From contig JAHAFI010000046.1 in the NCBI GenBank assembly GCA_018374355.1, forward strand, positions 1 through 19,159: DNA of 19,159 nt, in the 5' to 3' direction. The translations under genes and the position numbers were made by a program. The notes under the pieces are model-generated. The model had not been told where the DNA came from and made no database searches. It saw nothing but the letters and a program-made list of their open reading frames with translations. The stretch is from Clostridiales bacterium (GTDB lineage Bacteria > Bacillota > Clostridia > Lachnospirales > Lachnospiraceae). This document shows positions 1 through 8,127 of the stretch, one piece after another (the stretch's first letter is position 1; each line of letters starts with the position of its first letter).

Positions 1-25
1 GCTGGACAAAGCCATTTCTATCCTT

Positions 26-45
26 GTGCAGAAATGCACTTTTTT
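26..45 (+). terminator. possible weak rho-independent terminator
   Basis: A 5-bp stem (GTGCA at 26-30, TGCAC at 35-39) closes a GAAA tetraloop and is followed at once by six T residues (40-45). This is the layout of an intrinsic terminator for a plus-strand transcript entering from the left. The stem is short, and no plus-strand gene is visible in the window to be ended by it, so this is tentative. Confidence 0.35.
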
Positions 46-60
46 ACGCTTTCATCTCGG

Positions 61-597
61 CTATTGAATAACCGAGGATTCTCGCTTGCTATTCCTAAAT
101 GCGTTACTAATGTCTTTTAATGATTTATCCTTTTTACAGATTCTAAATAATTGCTGAAAAAATGAAGGAATTGAAACGATCACCCTATCACGCATCATAT
201 TATCTAAATAGAATTGCATCATATTATCATAAGATAGTATGCCATCTTTATATTCCAACATGAGCAACTCACTTTCACCTGAATATTCCCAACTACTATA
301 CGCCTCTAAATCATTTATAAAACAGACAAACATTTTATCGCTAAAAGACCAGTCCGCACCCTCAATTTTAGTTACTACTTGTCCGTCCGGATAGCTTTCA
401 TATCAGTATGCTCCATATCCGGGCAAATAAAAATTTACATTATTTCCACTTAGATAATGATAATAATTCAAGCTATTCAAAATACTTTTCCCTGCTTCTA
501 AGTCGGGACGTGTAATCAATATTCCAATAGTATCATTCTTAATTTGATTACTGCTAATATCTCTTAACATATTCTGGTAGGTAATTGCCTCCAACAT
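61..597 (-). pseudogene. small hypothetical protein gene interrupted by an in-frame TGA
   Basis: A single reading frame of 178 codons runs from an ATG at 595-597 to a TAG at 61-63, broken once by a TGA at 403-405. The first part is 64 residues, ending GYGAY. After the TGA the same frame continues, beginning YESYPDGQVV, with no further stop for 113 codons. A good Shine-Dalgarno (GAGGTGAT, 602-609) precedes the ATG, and a promoter-like pair lies further upstream. No signal peptide or membrane segment is seen; the protein would be soluble and rich in Asn, Asp and Tyr. I do not recognise a function. The simplest reading is one TGG(Trp)-to-TGA change in a recently intact gene. Sequencing error or readthrough is possible. 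The second half also has an internal ATG (331-333), but no convincing ribosome binding site was found for it. Confidence 0.7.
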
Positions 598-617
598 TCT
601 ATCACCTCAATTTCCAG

Positions 618-646
618 TCTATATCAACTTATTTAACTATTGTCCA
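618..646 (-). promoter_or_regulatory. sigma-A-like promoter of the interrupted small gene
   Basis: On the minus strand TGGACA (641-646, five of six matches to the -35 consensus) is separated by exactly 17 bases from TATAGA (618-623, four of six matches to the -10). It lies about 20 bases upstream of the ATG at 597, in AT-rich DNA. Found by eye; a second TATAGT lies at 658-663 but lacks a matching -35. Confidence 0.4.
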
Positions 647-823
647 GTATGGTTTTACTATATAATTTCATTCACATAACAAAACCTTCATGTCAAAGAT
701 GCCTTAGACATAAAACTATCCCGGAAGTTGATCCTACGAGCATTTGGACATATACACAAAATTTCTCCATTCAGATCCAAATTCGGAACAAAATCCAGGA
801 TTTACGCAGCCCAGTGAACTCTT

Positions 824-1876
824 CTATTTCCCAATCAGCCTTCCCGCTTCCTCTCTCACCCGATCCAATTCCTCTTTTCCTTCCAAAAACGTAAATACAA
901 GTTTCTTACATTCCTTCTCAAAAGGCTTCATCTTATGCAGGTCTCCCCGATCCTCGTGGTACAATCTGCCGTACACACTGGAGTTCGCCGGTTCCAGTCC
1001 CAGAGCATAATCCCCGGATGCCAGTGTCTTCCACTCCATAAAATACGGAAGCTCCTTTTTGCTGAAAGAAATCTTCACACCAATCCCCAGCTTCTCATTG
1101 ATGACCGCAGCAAAAGTATTTCCCTCTTCATCCCCTGCCAGTCTATGTAAAAATACAGCCTCTGGCTCATTATCAACAGGCTTCTCCATCCGGTCATAGG
1201 ATTCTAGATATTTCCTTGCATCCTCATCCCGTGGAATCACTTCCAGCGTAGGCAGCACAATCTCACAATCCTCACTCAAAAGCGGCCATCCCAGATTGCA
1301 GTGATACAAAATCATCATCGGCTCTTCCCGAAATCCCTGATTTTCAATCTCATCCTCCACCACAATCGTATTTCCCGGATAAGTGGTGGAAATCTTTCTT
1401 CTCAAAACCATATTCTCCCCAAAAAGCTCCGCCTCCCGCATTTCACCGGAAACCGTCATCGTATACCCTTCCTCCGTCCACTGCGCATCTGCACACAAAT
1501 GCTCCGCCGGAGTTGTCCGGATTCGTCCATGCATAGGATAATCCTTCCCATCACTGGTACACGGCGGACAAATATTTTCCAACCCCGCAGTAAACATCAT
1601 ACCACCCATAATACTTCTCAAAGCCTCATCCCCATGGGTATCAAAATGATTTCTCCCCATCAATCCCGGCTTCGCCAAAAAATTCACATTAATCCCCTTA
1701 AAAGAAACATCCCCCAAATCCAGACACTTATCCCCCAAAACAGTAAACTGAAGCGCCCCGTTCTTCACCTCAAACGCCTTCAAATTCTCCGCACGCCCTT
1801 CCGCATAAGTCAAAGGCCGCACCTTTGCCACCTGCTGAATACTTCCAACATGTCTGTACAAATCCTGTCTATTCAT
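824..1876 (-). CDS. DUF4432 family protein, aldose 1-epimerase-like
   Basis: This 350-residue protein belongs to the DUF4432 / aldose-1-epimerase-like group (galactose mutarotase fold), which binds and probably interconverts the anomers of a sugar. The substrate is not predictable. Recognisable family features are the N-terminal NRQDLYRHVGS, the central YPMHGRIR (His116), LYHCNLGWPL (His192) and LGLEPANSSVYGR (Glu295). By analogy with aldose epimerases, a His and a Glu from these motifs are candidates for acid/base catalysis. The protein has no signal peptide and should be cytoplasmic. Start choice is uncertain: the frame is open to a TTG at 1904-1906 with ATGs at 1898, 1889, 1877 and 1874. 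I prefer the ATG at 1874-1876 because family members usually begin MNR and a GGGTG lies just upstream. A 566-bp repeat-filled spacer separates it from the mannosidase gene, so cotranscription is uncertain, although a shared role in sugar use is plausible. Confidence 0.85.
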   Translation of the reverse strand: MNRQDLYRHVGSIQQVAKVRPLTYAEGRAENLKAFEVKNGALQFTVLGDKCLDLGDVSFKGINVNFLAKPGLMGRNHFDTHGDEALRSIMGGMMFTAGLENICPPCTSDGKDYPMHGRIRTTPAEHLCADAQWTEEGYTMTVSGEMREAELFGENMVLRRKISTTYPGNTIVVEDEIENQGFREEPMMILYHCNLGWPLLSEDCEIVLPTLEVIPRDEDARKYLESYDRMEKPVDNEPEAVFLHRLAGDEEGNTFAAVINEKLGIGVKISFSKKELPYFMEWKTLASGDYALGLEPANSSVYGRLYHEDRGDLHKMKPFEKECKKLVFTFLEGKEELDRVREEAGRLIGK

Positions 1877-1950
1877 CATAACTTCACCCATCCCTTTCAT
1901 AAACAACTATTCTCCGCAAACCCTAAACGCTTCTCCCCACTATCAAAATC

Positions 1951-2160
1951 ACAGCTCCAGCGCAGCGTCGAGCGTACCTTTTCCATTCTCTCCTCCACAC
2001 CAGCTCTATCCACAGCTCCAGCGCAGCGCCGAGCATACCTTTTCCAAGCTCTTCTCCACACCAGCTCTACCACAGCTCCAGCGCAGCGCCGAGCGTACCT
2101 TTTCCAAGCTCTCCCCCACACCTGCCACTATCCACAGCTCCAGTGCAGCGTCGAGCGTCA
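1951..2160. repeat. 61-bp direct tandem repeat, about 3.4 copies
   Basis: Units begin with ACAGCTCCAG at 1951, 2012, 2072 and 2134, giving periods of 61, 60 and 62 bases. The fourth copy is partial and ends near 2160. The most constant segment is the first 30 bases (ACAGCTCCAGCGCAGCG, then YCGAGCGTACC) plus a central CTTTTCC. Length differences lie near the CTATCC/CTACC end of the unit. Because the periods are not all multiples of three, open minus-strand frames shift from copy to copy, which argues against a coding repeat. The repeat lies directly upstream of the DUF4432 gene. Confidence 0.85.
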
Positions 2161-2259
2161 CTCTTATATTTTCTATCTTTTCTGCCATCACAGCTTACAT
2201 TCTTCTTACAAAGTACTGTCCCGCCAACACCGTCGAACAGTCACCCCTGCACTTCCGGC

Positions 2260-2434
2260 ATGAGCAGCCAGCCGGTGAGCGCTGGTTTCCGATCGTTCTG
2301 ACTTAATCGAACAGGCCCCGGGTTTCGTCTGACAGAGGGGAACACAACGGTGTTCATCCGCTGGCAGACGAAACCCGGGGTCTGTCCGATTACGGATGGA
2401 CGATGGAAACCACCGCTCAACGGCGTCCCCTCAT
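2260..2434. repeat. long imperfect palindrome (extended hairpin)
   Basis: Arms at 2271-2331 and 2365-2424 are inverted repeats of about 60 bases. The inner 16 base pairs are perfect (CCCCGGGTTTCGTCTG, 2316-2331, against 2365-2380), and TAATCG and TGGTTTCC blocks match further out. A shorter ATGAG/CTCAT match extends the element to 2260 and 2434. The loop carries a second perfect 6-bp hairpin (GAACAC 2340-2345 / GTGTTC 2350-2355). It starts only nine bases past the stop codon of the mannosidase gene. There is no T-run, so it is not a classical terminator. It looks like an intergenic palindromic repeat or a tiny non-autonomous mobile element; no clear target duplication is seen. Confidence 0.75.
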
Positions 2435-2442
2435 CCACCCCC

Positions 2443-3723
2443 TTATTTCATACTCAACGCAAACAAAGCAAACAAAGAATTCGCCCAAGCAAACCATTCC
2501 CTAGTAAACTTCTTAGGATCATTACAATCAAACCCTTCATGCATCACTTCACAGTCTGCATCCGTCTCCAGCAGCATCTTAAAGATCTCTTCTCTCTCCG
2601 CCTGATCATCGGAAGTCAGTCCCTGCATAGTCAGTGCAATATGCCATACATACTGATCCGGTGTATGAGGGCTTCCGATTCCCTTTGCAGCAGTCCCTTC
2701 ATAATAGAACGGATTCTTTTTGCTCAGCACAAACGCTCTGGTATTTTTATAAACCGGATCGTCTTTTCCGCAGTAAGCCAGCCAAGGAAGGGAAAGAAGA
2801 CTTGGCACATTGGCATCATCCATCAGGTTGTAATTCCCCAAACCATCTGTCTCATACGCATACATTTCTCCAAAGGTCTCATCCTTCACGATACCGTATT
2901 TCTGAATACCTTCCTGAATCTCTTCTCTCAGTTTGGAAGCTTCCAGAGCCATCTCTTCATCCTGATACTCTTCCCGCAGGAATTTTTCCATATAGCCCAG
3001 CACTACGGTCGCAAACATCTCAGACGGAATCAGGTAGTTATATTTACAAGCATCATCACTGGGACGGAAACCGCACCAAGTCATGCCGGTAACTGCAACC
3101 GGAGCTCCTTTTCCTTCATGGCTCAGTGTATCTGTTGGCGGGCAGTTTACACGAACAAAGGAATATTTGGAATTTTCATGATTCTGCTCCACTTTCCACA
3201 GATCCAGAATATCACGGAAAGCCAGTTTTACTTCCGGTGTAAATACGTCGTGCGCGCCTGTATTTTCCACGTACTGCTGAATCAGCCATACCGGATAGCA
3301 CAGGGAATCAATCTCGTATTTTCTCTCCCAGTTCCAAGGATTATACTCTGTGAGATCTCTCTCCCAGCAGTTTCCGTTTGCTTCTTCATTAAAAGCGTTT
3401 GCATAGGGATCGATATGGATATATTTTGCCTGTCTTGCAATCAGCCCCTGCACCATTTCTTTCAGGATCGGGTATTCCTTCAAAAACGGAAGGTAATGTA
3501 CCACCTGAGCAGAGGAATCTCTCAGCCACATTGCGGCGATATCCCCTGTGAAAACGTACGCCTCTCCGTTTTCCAGAAATTTGGTGGTGGTCTTTGCGGT
3601 GCTTACGTAGCAGTTTTCAAATGTTCTCTGCAGTTTTTCATTTCCCTGCCAGTGAGCGCTTTCTTTTTTTGCGATCTCCTCTACGGCCTGAATCAGCGCC
3701 TGCTTTTTTTCCTGTAAATTCAT
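2443..3723 (-). CDS. GH125 exo-alpha-1,6-mannosidase
   Basis: A 426-residue glycoside hydrolase family 125 protein; characterised members (Clostridium perfringens, Streptococcus pneumoniae) are inverting exo-alpha-1,6-mannosidases that trim N-glycan-type mannosides. Family blocks are clear: MWLRDSSAQ (65-73), WCGFRPSDDA (216-225) and MHEGFD (394-399). From the family mechanism, the acid is expected to be an Asp in the SDD motif (223/224) and the base Glu396. Length matches the family. No signal peptide is present, so it should act in the cytoplasm on imported oligosaccharides. The ATG at 3721-3723 is preceded by AGGAGG seven bases upstream; the frame is open further to 3795, but that would overlap thiN and lacks family homology. 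It sits 29 bp after thiN and is probably the last gene of the operon. Confidence 0.95.
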   Translation of the reverse strand: MNLQEKKQALIQAVEEIAKKESAHWQGNEKLQRTFENCYVSTAKTTTKFLENGEAYVFTGDIAAMWLRDSSAQVVHYLPFLKEYPILKEMVQGLIARQAKYIHIDPYANAFNEEANGNCWERDLTEYNPWNWERKYEIDSLCYPVWLIQQYVENTGAHDVFTPEVKLAFRDILDLWKVEQNHENSKYSFVRVNCPPTDTLSHEGKGAPVAVTGMTWCGFRPSDDACKYNYLIPSEMFATVVLGYMEKFLREEYQDEEMALEASKLREEIQEGIQKYGIVKDETFGEMYAYETDGLGNYNLMDDANVPSLLSLPWLAYCGKDDPVYKNTRAFVLSKKNPFYYEGTAAKGIGSPHTPDQYVWHIALTMQGLTSDDQAEREEIFKMLLETDADCEVMHEGFDCNDPKKFTREWFAWANSLFALFALSMK

Positions 3724-3752
3724 CTCTTTTCCTCCTAATACATAAATTCCGG

Positions 3753-4406
3753 TTAATCCCGGCTCTGAATCATCACCAAAATTCCCTGTTCCCAAGAAAC
3801 CTCGGCTGTTTCGCTGGTGATCTCATTGCTGACCCCCAGACTTCCCTCCTGATTCCGCAGATGATGGCGGTCCAGAGGGTATTTAAAACCTTTCAGCGTC
3901 AGTCCCTCCACATCTGCCTCCAGCGGAAAGAACGACACGTAGGTTCCAAATTGCTCTTCTTTTTTAATAGTAAAATACTGTTCCACCGGAAGGGTGATCA
4001 GGTTCCGGCTATCTGCCAGATACACAGGAACTTTTTTCATCCAGCCGTTTTTCATAATCTGGATATTTGCCATCACATGATCCAGACGGGTTCCGATTCC
4101 TCCCAGAATCCAGATCTCCGTACTGTTTTTCTCCATGGCATTTTCCAATGCGATCATCGTATCGGAAGCATCCTTCACCGGGTTGTATTCCCGAATCGGC
4201 ACCTTCGTTTTTTCCTTGTACCACTGAAGAATCTCCGGCGGAAGACTGTCAAAATCCCCTACAATATAATCCGGCAGAATTTTATTTTCGTAACAAAACT
4301 GAAGCCCACGGTCCACCCCCAGTATGTAATCGGGATTCAGTTTTTCAATAAAAGAAAGGGCAAAATCATATTCGATATTGCCCCCGGTTAAAATCAAAGT
4401 CTTCAT
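3753..4406 (-). CDS. thiN: thiamine pyrophosphokinase
   Basis: This 217-residue enzyme transfers pyrophosphate from ATP to thiamine, making thiamine pyrophosphate in the cytoplasm. Diagnostic motifs are present: GDFDS (50-54), KDASDT (78-83) and GGIGTRLDH (102-110), which build the ATP and thiamine sites. The length is normal for bacterial ThiN. Its ATG overlaps the TGA of rpe by four bases (ATGA), showing translational coupling; rpe-thiN adjacency is also known from Bacillus subtilis. No TPP riboswitch is visible in front of it, which fits its position deep inside a transcription unit. Call is secure. Confidence 0.96.
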   Translation of the reverse strand: MKTLILTGGNIEYDFALSFIEKLNPDYILGVDRGLQFCYENKILPDYIVGDFDSLPPEILQWYKEKTKVPIREYNPVKDASDTMIALENAMEKNSTEIWILGGIGTRLDHVMANIQIMKNGWMKKVPVYLADSRNLITLPVEQYFTIKKEEQFGTYVSFFPLEADVEGLTLKGFKYPLDRHHLRNQEGSLGVSNEITSETAEVSWEQGILVMIQSRD

Positions 4407-5068
4407 TTTTCCCCTCTCTCCTTCATAACCTCCAGAAACTGCTTCACATTTTTCTGAATGTCACCGCCAAATACTGCGGAACCGGCCACGATAATGTTGG
4501 CTCCCGCCTCCAATACCACAGGAAGGGTGGCGCTGTTGATTCCTCCGTCCACCTGAATGTTCAGATCAAGACCGGCATCTGTCGCCATTTTCTTTAGTTT
4601 TCTGATTTTCCCGGTACAATTTTCAATATAAGACTGTCCGCCAAAACCCGGATTCACGGTCATAAGAAGCACCATATCCACCTTATTCAGCACGTATTCC
4701 AGCTCGGTAAGCGGAGTGGCCGGATTCAGCGCAACACCTGCTTTCATCCCTGCATTTTTGATCTGCTGCAAAGTGCTGTCCAGATGCCTGCAGGCTTCTA
4801 CATGAACCGTAAGCTGATCGGCTCCGCATTCCTTAAAGGCCTGAATATAGCGTCCCGGCTCTTCCACCATCAGATGAACGTCAAAAAACAGTTCCGTATT
4901 TTGACGAATGGAGGTGATCACCGGCATACCAAATGAAATACTGGGAACAAACGCACCGTCCATCACATCAATATGCAGCCATTTCGCTCCTGCTTCCTCT
5001 ACCTCGCGAATCTGGTCTCCCAGACAGTTAAAGTCCGCAGATAAAATTGAAGGCGCCAGTATATTCAT
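4403..5068 (-). CDS. rpe: ribulose-phosphate 3-epimerase
   Basis: A 221-residue TIM-barrel enzyme that interconverts D-ribulose 5-phosphate and D-xylulose 5-phosphate in the pentose phosphate pathway. The metal ligands and acid/base pair are in place: His32 and Asp34 in HIDVMDG, His65 in VHLMVEEP, and Asp174 in VDGGIN. The phosphate-binding VNPGFGGQ loop (138-145) is intact. Full family length. The start ATG (5066-5068) lies one base beyond the TGA of rsgA, and its ribosome binding site GAGGAG lies inside the rsgA 3' end, so the two are probably coupled. The rsgA-rpe-thiN order is conserved in Firmicutes. Confidence 0.97.
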   Translation of the reverse strand: MNILAPSILSADFNCLGDQIREVEEAGAKWLHIDVMDGAFVPSISFGMPVITSIRQNTELFFDVHLMVEEPGRYIQAFKECGADQLTVHVEACRHLDSTLQQIKNAGMKAGVALNPATPLTELEYVLNKVDMVLLMTVNPGFGGQSYIENCTGKIRKLKKMATDAGLDLNIQVDGGINSATLPVVLEAGANIIVAGSAVFGGDIQKNVKQFLEVMKERGEK

Positions 5069-5069
5069 A

Positions 5070-5954
5070 TCAATATCTCCTCTTTTCCTTTTCTTTCAGT
5101 TCTTCGTAAAAACTCACATAATTTTCGTATCTCTGTCTGCTTATCTTTCCTTCTTCCACGGCCTCCTTGACCGTACAGCCCGGTTCATGAACATGGACAC
5201 AGCCCTGAAAACGACAAGTTCCCTCAAAGGAAAGAAATTCAGGAAAATACTGACGGAGTTCTTCTTTTTCCACTCCCTCCACAAACAGGGAGCTGAACCC
5301 CGGGGTATCCATCAGATAGGTATTTTCCCCCACAGTGAGAAGCTGGGAATGACGGGTGGTGTGTTTTCCCCTCTTCAATTTCCTGCTGATCTCCCCAGTC
5401 TCCATACTGACCGTTTCCTGCAAAAGATTGGTGAGGGAGGATTTTCCCACACCGGAAGGTCCCGCTACTACCGTGGTCTTTCCTTCCAGAAGTTCTCTCA
5501 CCTCACAAAGTCCCTCTTCCCGAAAAGCGCTGGTCTGAAGCACCTGATAACCGCAGTCCGCATAAATCCGATGCATCTTCTGCAGTTCTCCGTCCTCCTC
5601 CAGATCGCTCTTATTGAAGCAGATCACGGTAGGGATTCCCTGCTGTTCCATTGTAATTAAAAAACGGTCCAACAGCGCGTAATTCGGTTCCGGCTGACGG
5701 ACTGCAAATATCACCATGGCCTGATCCACGTTGGCTGACGCCGGGCGGATCAACTGGTTTCTTCTCGGAAGGATCTGTACCAGATTTCCGGTTTTTTCTG
5801 CCTCATCCAGCACTTCTATCTCCACATTATCTCCAACCAAAGGTTTCATCTTTTCCTTTCGGAAGATTCCCTTTGCCTTACATTCATAAATCCCGGATTC
5901 CACTACATCCACGTAGTAGAATCCGGCAATTCCTTTTACTATTTTTCCCTGCAT
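5070..5954 (-). CDS. rsgA: ribosome small subunit-dependent GTPase A
   Basis: A 294-residue circularly permuted GTPase that acts late in 30S subunit maturation. Domain order is an N-terminal OB fold (about 1-65), then G4 NKSD (114-117), the P-loop GPSGVGKSS (165-173), switch region KRGKHTTRH (194-202), G3 DTPG (216-219), and a C-terminal zinc-binding segment with Cys247, Cys252, His254 and Cys260. The permuted order (G4 before G1) is the family hallmark. I chose the ATG at 5952-5954 (MQGKIVKG) because AGAGGA lies just upstream and homologues start here. A longer reading to 6068 would overlap prkC. Ten bases separate it from the prkC stop. In B. subtilis the equivalent protein (CpgA/YloQ) is a substrate of PrkC, which fits the arrangement. 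Confidence 0.97.
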   Translation of the reverse strand: MQGKIVKGIAGFYYVDVVESGIYECKAKGIFRKEKMKPLVGDNVEIEVLDEAEKTGNLVQILPRRNQLIRPASANVDQAMVIFAVRQPEPNYALLDRFLITMEQQGIPTVICFNKSDLEEDGELQKMHRIYADCGYQVLQTSAFREEGLCEVRELLEGKTTVVAGPSGVGKSSLTNLLQETVSMETGEISRKLKRGKHTTRHSQLLTVGENTYLMDTPGFSSLFVEGVEKEELRQYFPEFLSFEGTCRFQGCVHVHEPGCTVKEAVEEGKISRQRYENYVSFYEELKEKEKRRY

Positions 5955-5964
5955 AGGCTTCCTC

Positions 5965-8127
5965 TTAGGACTGTTTAAACGGAACATTGGAATAGCGTCC
6001 CCGTTCAACATACGCTCCATCCACCATTTCTTCCAGATAGAGAATTCCTGTCTCAACGCCTTCTGCACCCTGAGCTGTCAGCAGATAGCCGCCTTCCGGA
6101 AATACAATCGGCGAACCTTCCATAAGAACGGTCTCCACATTCTGTCCGTTTACATTCTGAACCAATTTCAGACGAACTGCACCATCTGTATAGTTGGCAG
6201 GTCTGTCCAGTTTCACATTGCACTTCCATGTACCTGCTTCCGGTGTTGGAGTTGCTGTCGGTTCTGTTGTCGGCTCTGTTGTAGGTTCCGGTGTAGGTGT
6301 CTCTACCGGTGCATGGTAAATCATAATACTCACTGCTGTTCCCGGATCGGTATTTGTACCCGGTTCAATGCTCTGGCTCACAACGCATCCTTCAGCTACT
6401 CCCGTAGGATTTTCTGTGGTGGATTCGGCATTCGGGCTGAATCCGCTGTCCTGCAACGCTGCGATTGCTGCTGCCTCTTCCATTCCTCTCACATCCGGCA
6501 CAGGAACCTGTTTATTTTCTTCACCAAGGCTGACTACCAATGTCACCGTATCTCCGGCATTCAGTTCGGTTCCTTCTGACGGGGTCACGCTGATGATTTT
6601 TCCGATGGCAACCGTATCGCTGTATTCCTGCTCAATGGCTGTTTCCAGCCCCAGTGACTTGATCTTCGCTTCGGCCTCTGATTGGGAAAGCCCTGATACG
6701 GTGGGAACGGCAGGTGAATCATTTCCTGCGCTGACCATATAATTGATTACCGTTCCCTGTTCAACCTTCGTCCCTTTTTCTGTTTCCTGAGAAATAATGG
6801 TTCCTGCCGGGAAATCGGAAACCTCAGTTCCCGTCTTGTTTCCCTTCAGTCCCAACTGTTCCAATATATTCAATGCATTTTCTTCGGTCATCTTTACAAG
6901 TTCCGGAACGGTTACCTGACCGTTTTCATCCACCAAATCCTCCAGATTTTCCAGTTCTTCCTCTGACTGCTGGACATTTGCTTCACCGTCTTTTTTATCA
7001 TCACCGAACTTCACCAATCCGGCACCTTTTGCAATAAAGAAAATCAGAATACAGATAATAATCGCACCGATGATAAATCCGCCGATGGTCATGGCTTTTT
7101 CCAGTTTGGAACTGATCTCGCCTTCCTCATCGTCGTCCTCATCCTCTTCCTCGTACTCTTCTTCCTGATACACCGGAGCTGTGTAGGATTCCTTCTTAGG
7201 AGCCGCATAACCGCTTCTGCCCTCGCGGATCGCATCCAGTTCCTCTGTAGACAGCATGACGGTCTGTGCATGGCTGGAAAGAGGGGTAACGGTAACGAAT
7301 CTTCCATTTGGATCCAGCAGAGAATGTTTCAGATCCTCAATAACCTCTGACATACTGCTGTAACGTCTGTCCACACTCTTCTGGGTACATTTTAAAATGA
7401 TCTGTTCCAGACTGAACGGCAGATCCGGCACATATTTTCTCGGTGATTCCATCTCCTCCTGAAGATGTTTGATGGCAATAGCAACCGTGGTGTCTCCATC
7501 AAAGGGAACGTGTCCCGTCACCATCTCATACATGGTGATACCAAGGGAATAGATGTCGCTCTTGGAGTCACTGTAACCGCCCCGTACCTGTTCCGGAGAG
7601 CTGTAATGTACAGATCCCATCACATTGGAGCTGATGGTGTTGGAGGATGCTGCCCGGGCGATACCAAAGTCGGAAAGCTTTACTTTTCCGTCTGTGGAAA
7701 TAATGATATTCTGGGGCTTTACATCCCTGTGGACTACATTGCTTCTGTGGGCTGCTTCCAGACCGAGAGAAACCTGAATCGCGATACTGGTAGCCTCTCT
7801 CACGGTAAGTTTTCCTTTTCTGGTAATGTAATCTTTCAGTGTGATACCCTGAACCAGCTCCATAACGATATAATAAATGCCCTTGTCCTCCCCTACATCA
7901 TAGACATTTACTACATTGGGATGAGCCAGCCCTGCTGCTGCCTGCGCCTCCTTTCGGAATTTTGCGATGAACCCTTTGTCCTCGCTGAACTCCGCTTTCA
8001 TTACCTTCACTGCTACAAGACGGTTCAGCTTATGATCTTTCGCTTTGTATACGTCGGCCATACCGCCGCTTCCGATCCTGCTGATGATCTCGTATCTTTC
8101 TCCTACAATCATTCCCTCTTTTAACAT
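5965..8127 (-). CDS. prkC: PASTA-domain Ser/Thr protein kinase with an extra C-terminal extracellular domain
   Basis: A 720-residue membrane kinase that senses muropeptides or lipid II outside and phosphorylates proteins inside. The kinase domain (about 12-270) has GSGGMADVY (19-27), the ATP-site Lys41, HRDVKPQN (133-140) and DFG (153-155), all intact. The activation loop (159-178) is Ser/Thr rich. An acidic juxtamembrane stretch (322-337) precedes one membrane helix (about 347-367). Outside are three PASTA repeats (about 404-466, 471-535, 540-604). Then come a Pro/Thr/Glu linker (609-630) and an additional domain of about 85 residues (634-720) containing one Cys (636), which I do not recognise. 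The ATG (8125-8127) overlaps the prpC stop by seven bases and has GAGGTG upstream. Kinase and phosphatase are therefore made together. Confidence 0.97.
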   Translation of the reverse strand: MLKEGMIVGERYEIISRIGSGGMADVYKAKDHKLNRLVAVKVMKAEFSEDKGFIAKFRKEAQAAAGLAHPNVVNVYDVGEDKGIYYIVMELVQGITLKDYITRKGKLTVREATSIAIQVSLGLEAAHRSNVVHRDVKPQNIIISTDGKVKLSDFGIARAASSNTISSNVMGSVHYSSPEQVRGGYSDSKSDIYSLGITMYEMVTGHVPFDGDTTVAIAIKHLQEEMESPRKYVPDLPFSLEQIILKCTQKSVDRRYSSMSEVIEDLKHSLLDPNGRFVTVTPLSSHAQTVMLSTEELDAIREGRSGYAAPKKESYTAPVYQEEEYEEEDEDDDEEGEISSKLEKAMTIGGFIIGAIIICILIFFIAKGAGLVKFGDDKKDGEANVQQSEEELENLEDLVDENGQVTVPELVKMTEENALNILEQLGLKGNKTGTEVSDFPAGTIISQETEKGTKVEQGTVINYMVSAGNDSPAVPTVSGLSQSEAEAKIKSLGLETAIEQEYSDTVAIGKIISVTPSEGTELNAGDTVTLVVSLGEENKQVPVPDVRGMEEAAAIAALQDSGFSPNAESTTENPTGVAEGCVVSQSIEPGTNTDPGTAVSIMIYHAPVETPTPEPTTEPTTEPTATPTPEAGTWKCNVKLDRPANYTDGAVRLKLVQNVNGQNVETVLMEGSPIVFPEGGYLLTAQGAEGVETGILYLEEMVDGAYVERGRYSNVPFKQS

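Noticed and set aside
56..76. Hairpin CTCGG/CCGAG as terminator of the small gene
   Set aside because: It overlaps the stop codon and has no T-run on either strand, so it is probably incidental.
403..405. TGA as a selenocysteine codon
   Set aside because: No convincing bacterial SECIS hairpin was seen just after the TGA and the neighbouring residues do not resemble a redox motif; a Trp codon mutation is simpler. Not fully excluded.
1951..2160. CRISPR array
   Set aside because: The whole 61-bp unit is repeated, including what would be spacers, and there are no cas genes in the window.
1301..2263. 320-codon plus-strand open frame
   Set aside because: It is antisense to the DUF4432 gene and runs through the tandem repeats, where it simply repeats an Ala-Gln-Arg-Arg segment.
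2350..3717. 455-codon plus-strand open frame
   Set aside because: It is antisense to the clear GH125 gene, starts inside the palindrome, has no ribosome binding site and no recognisable domain.
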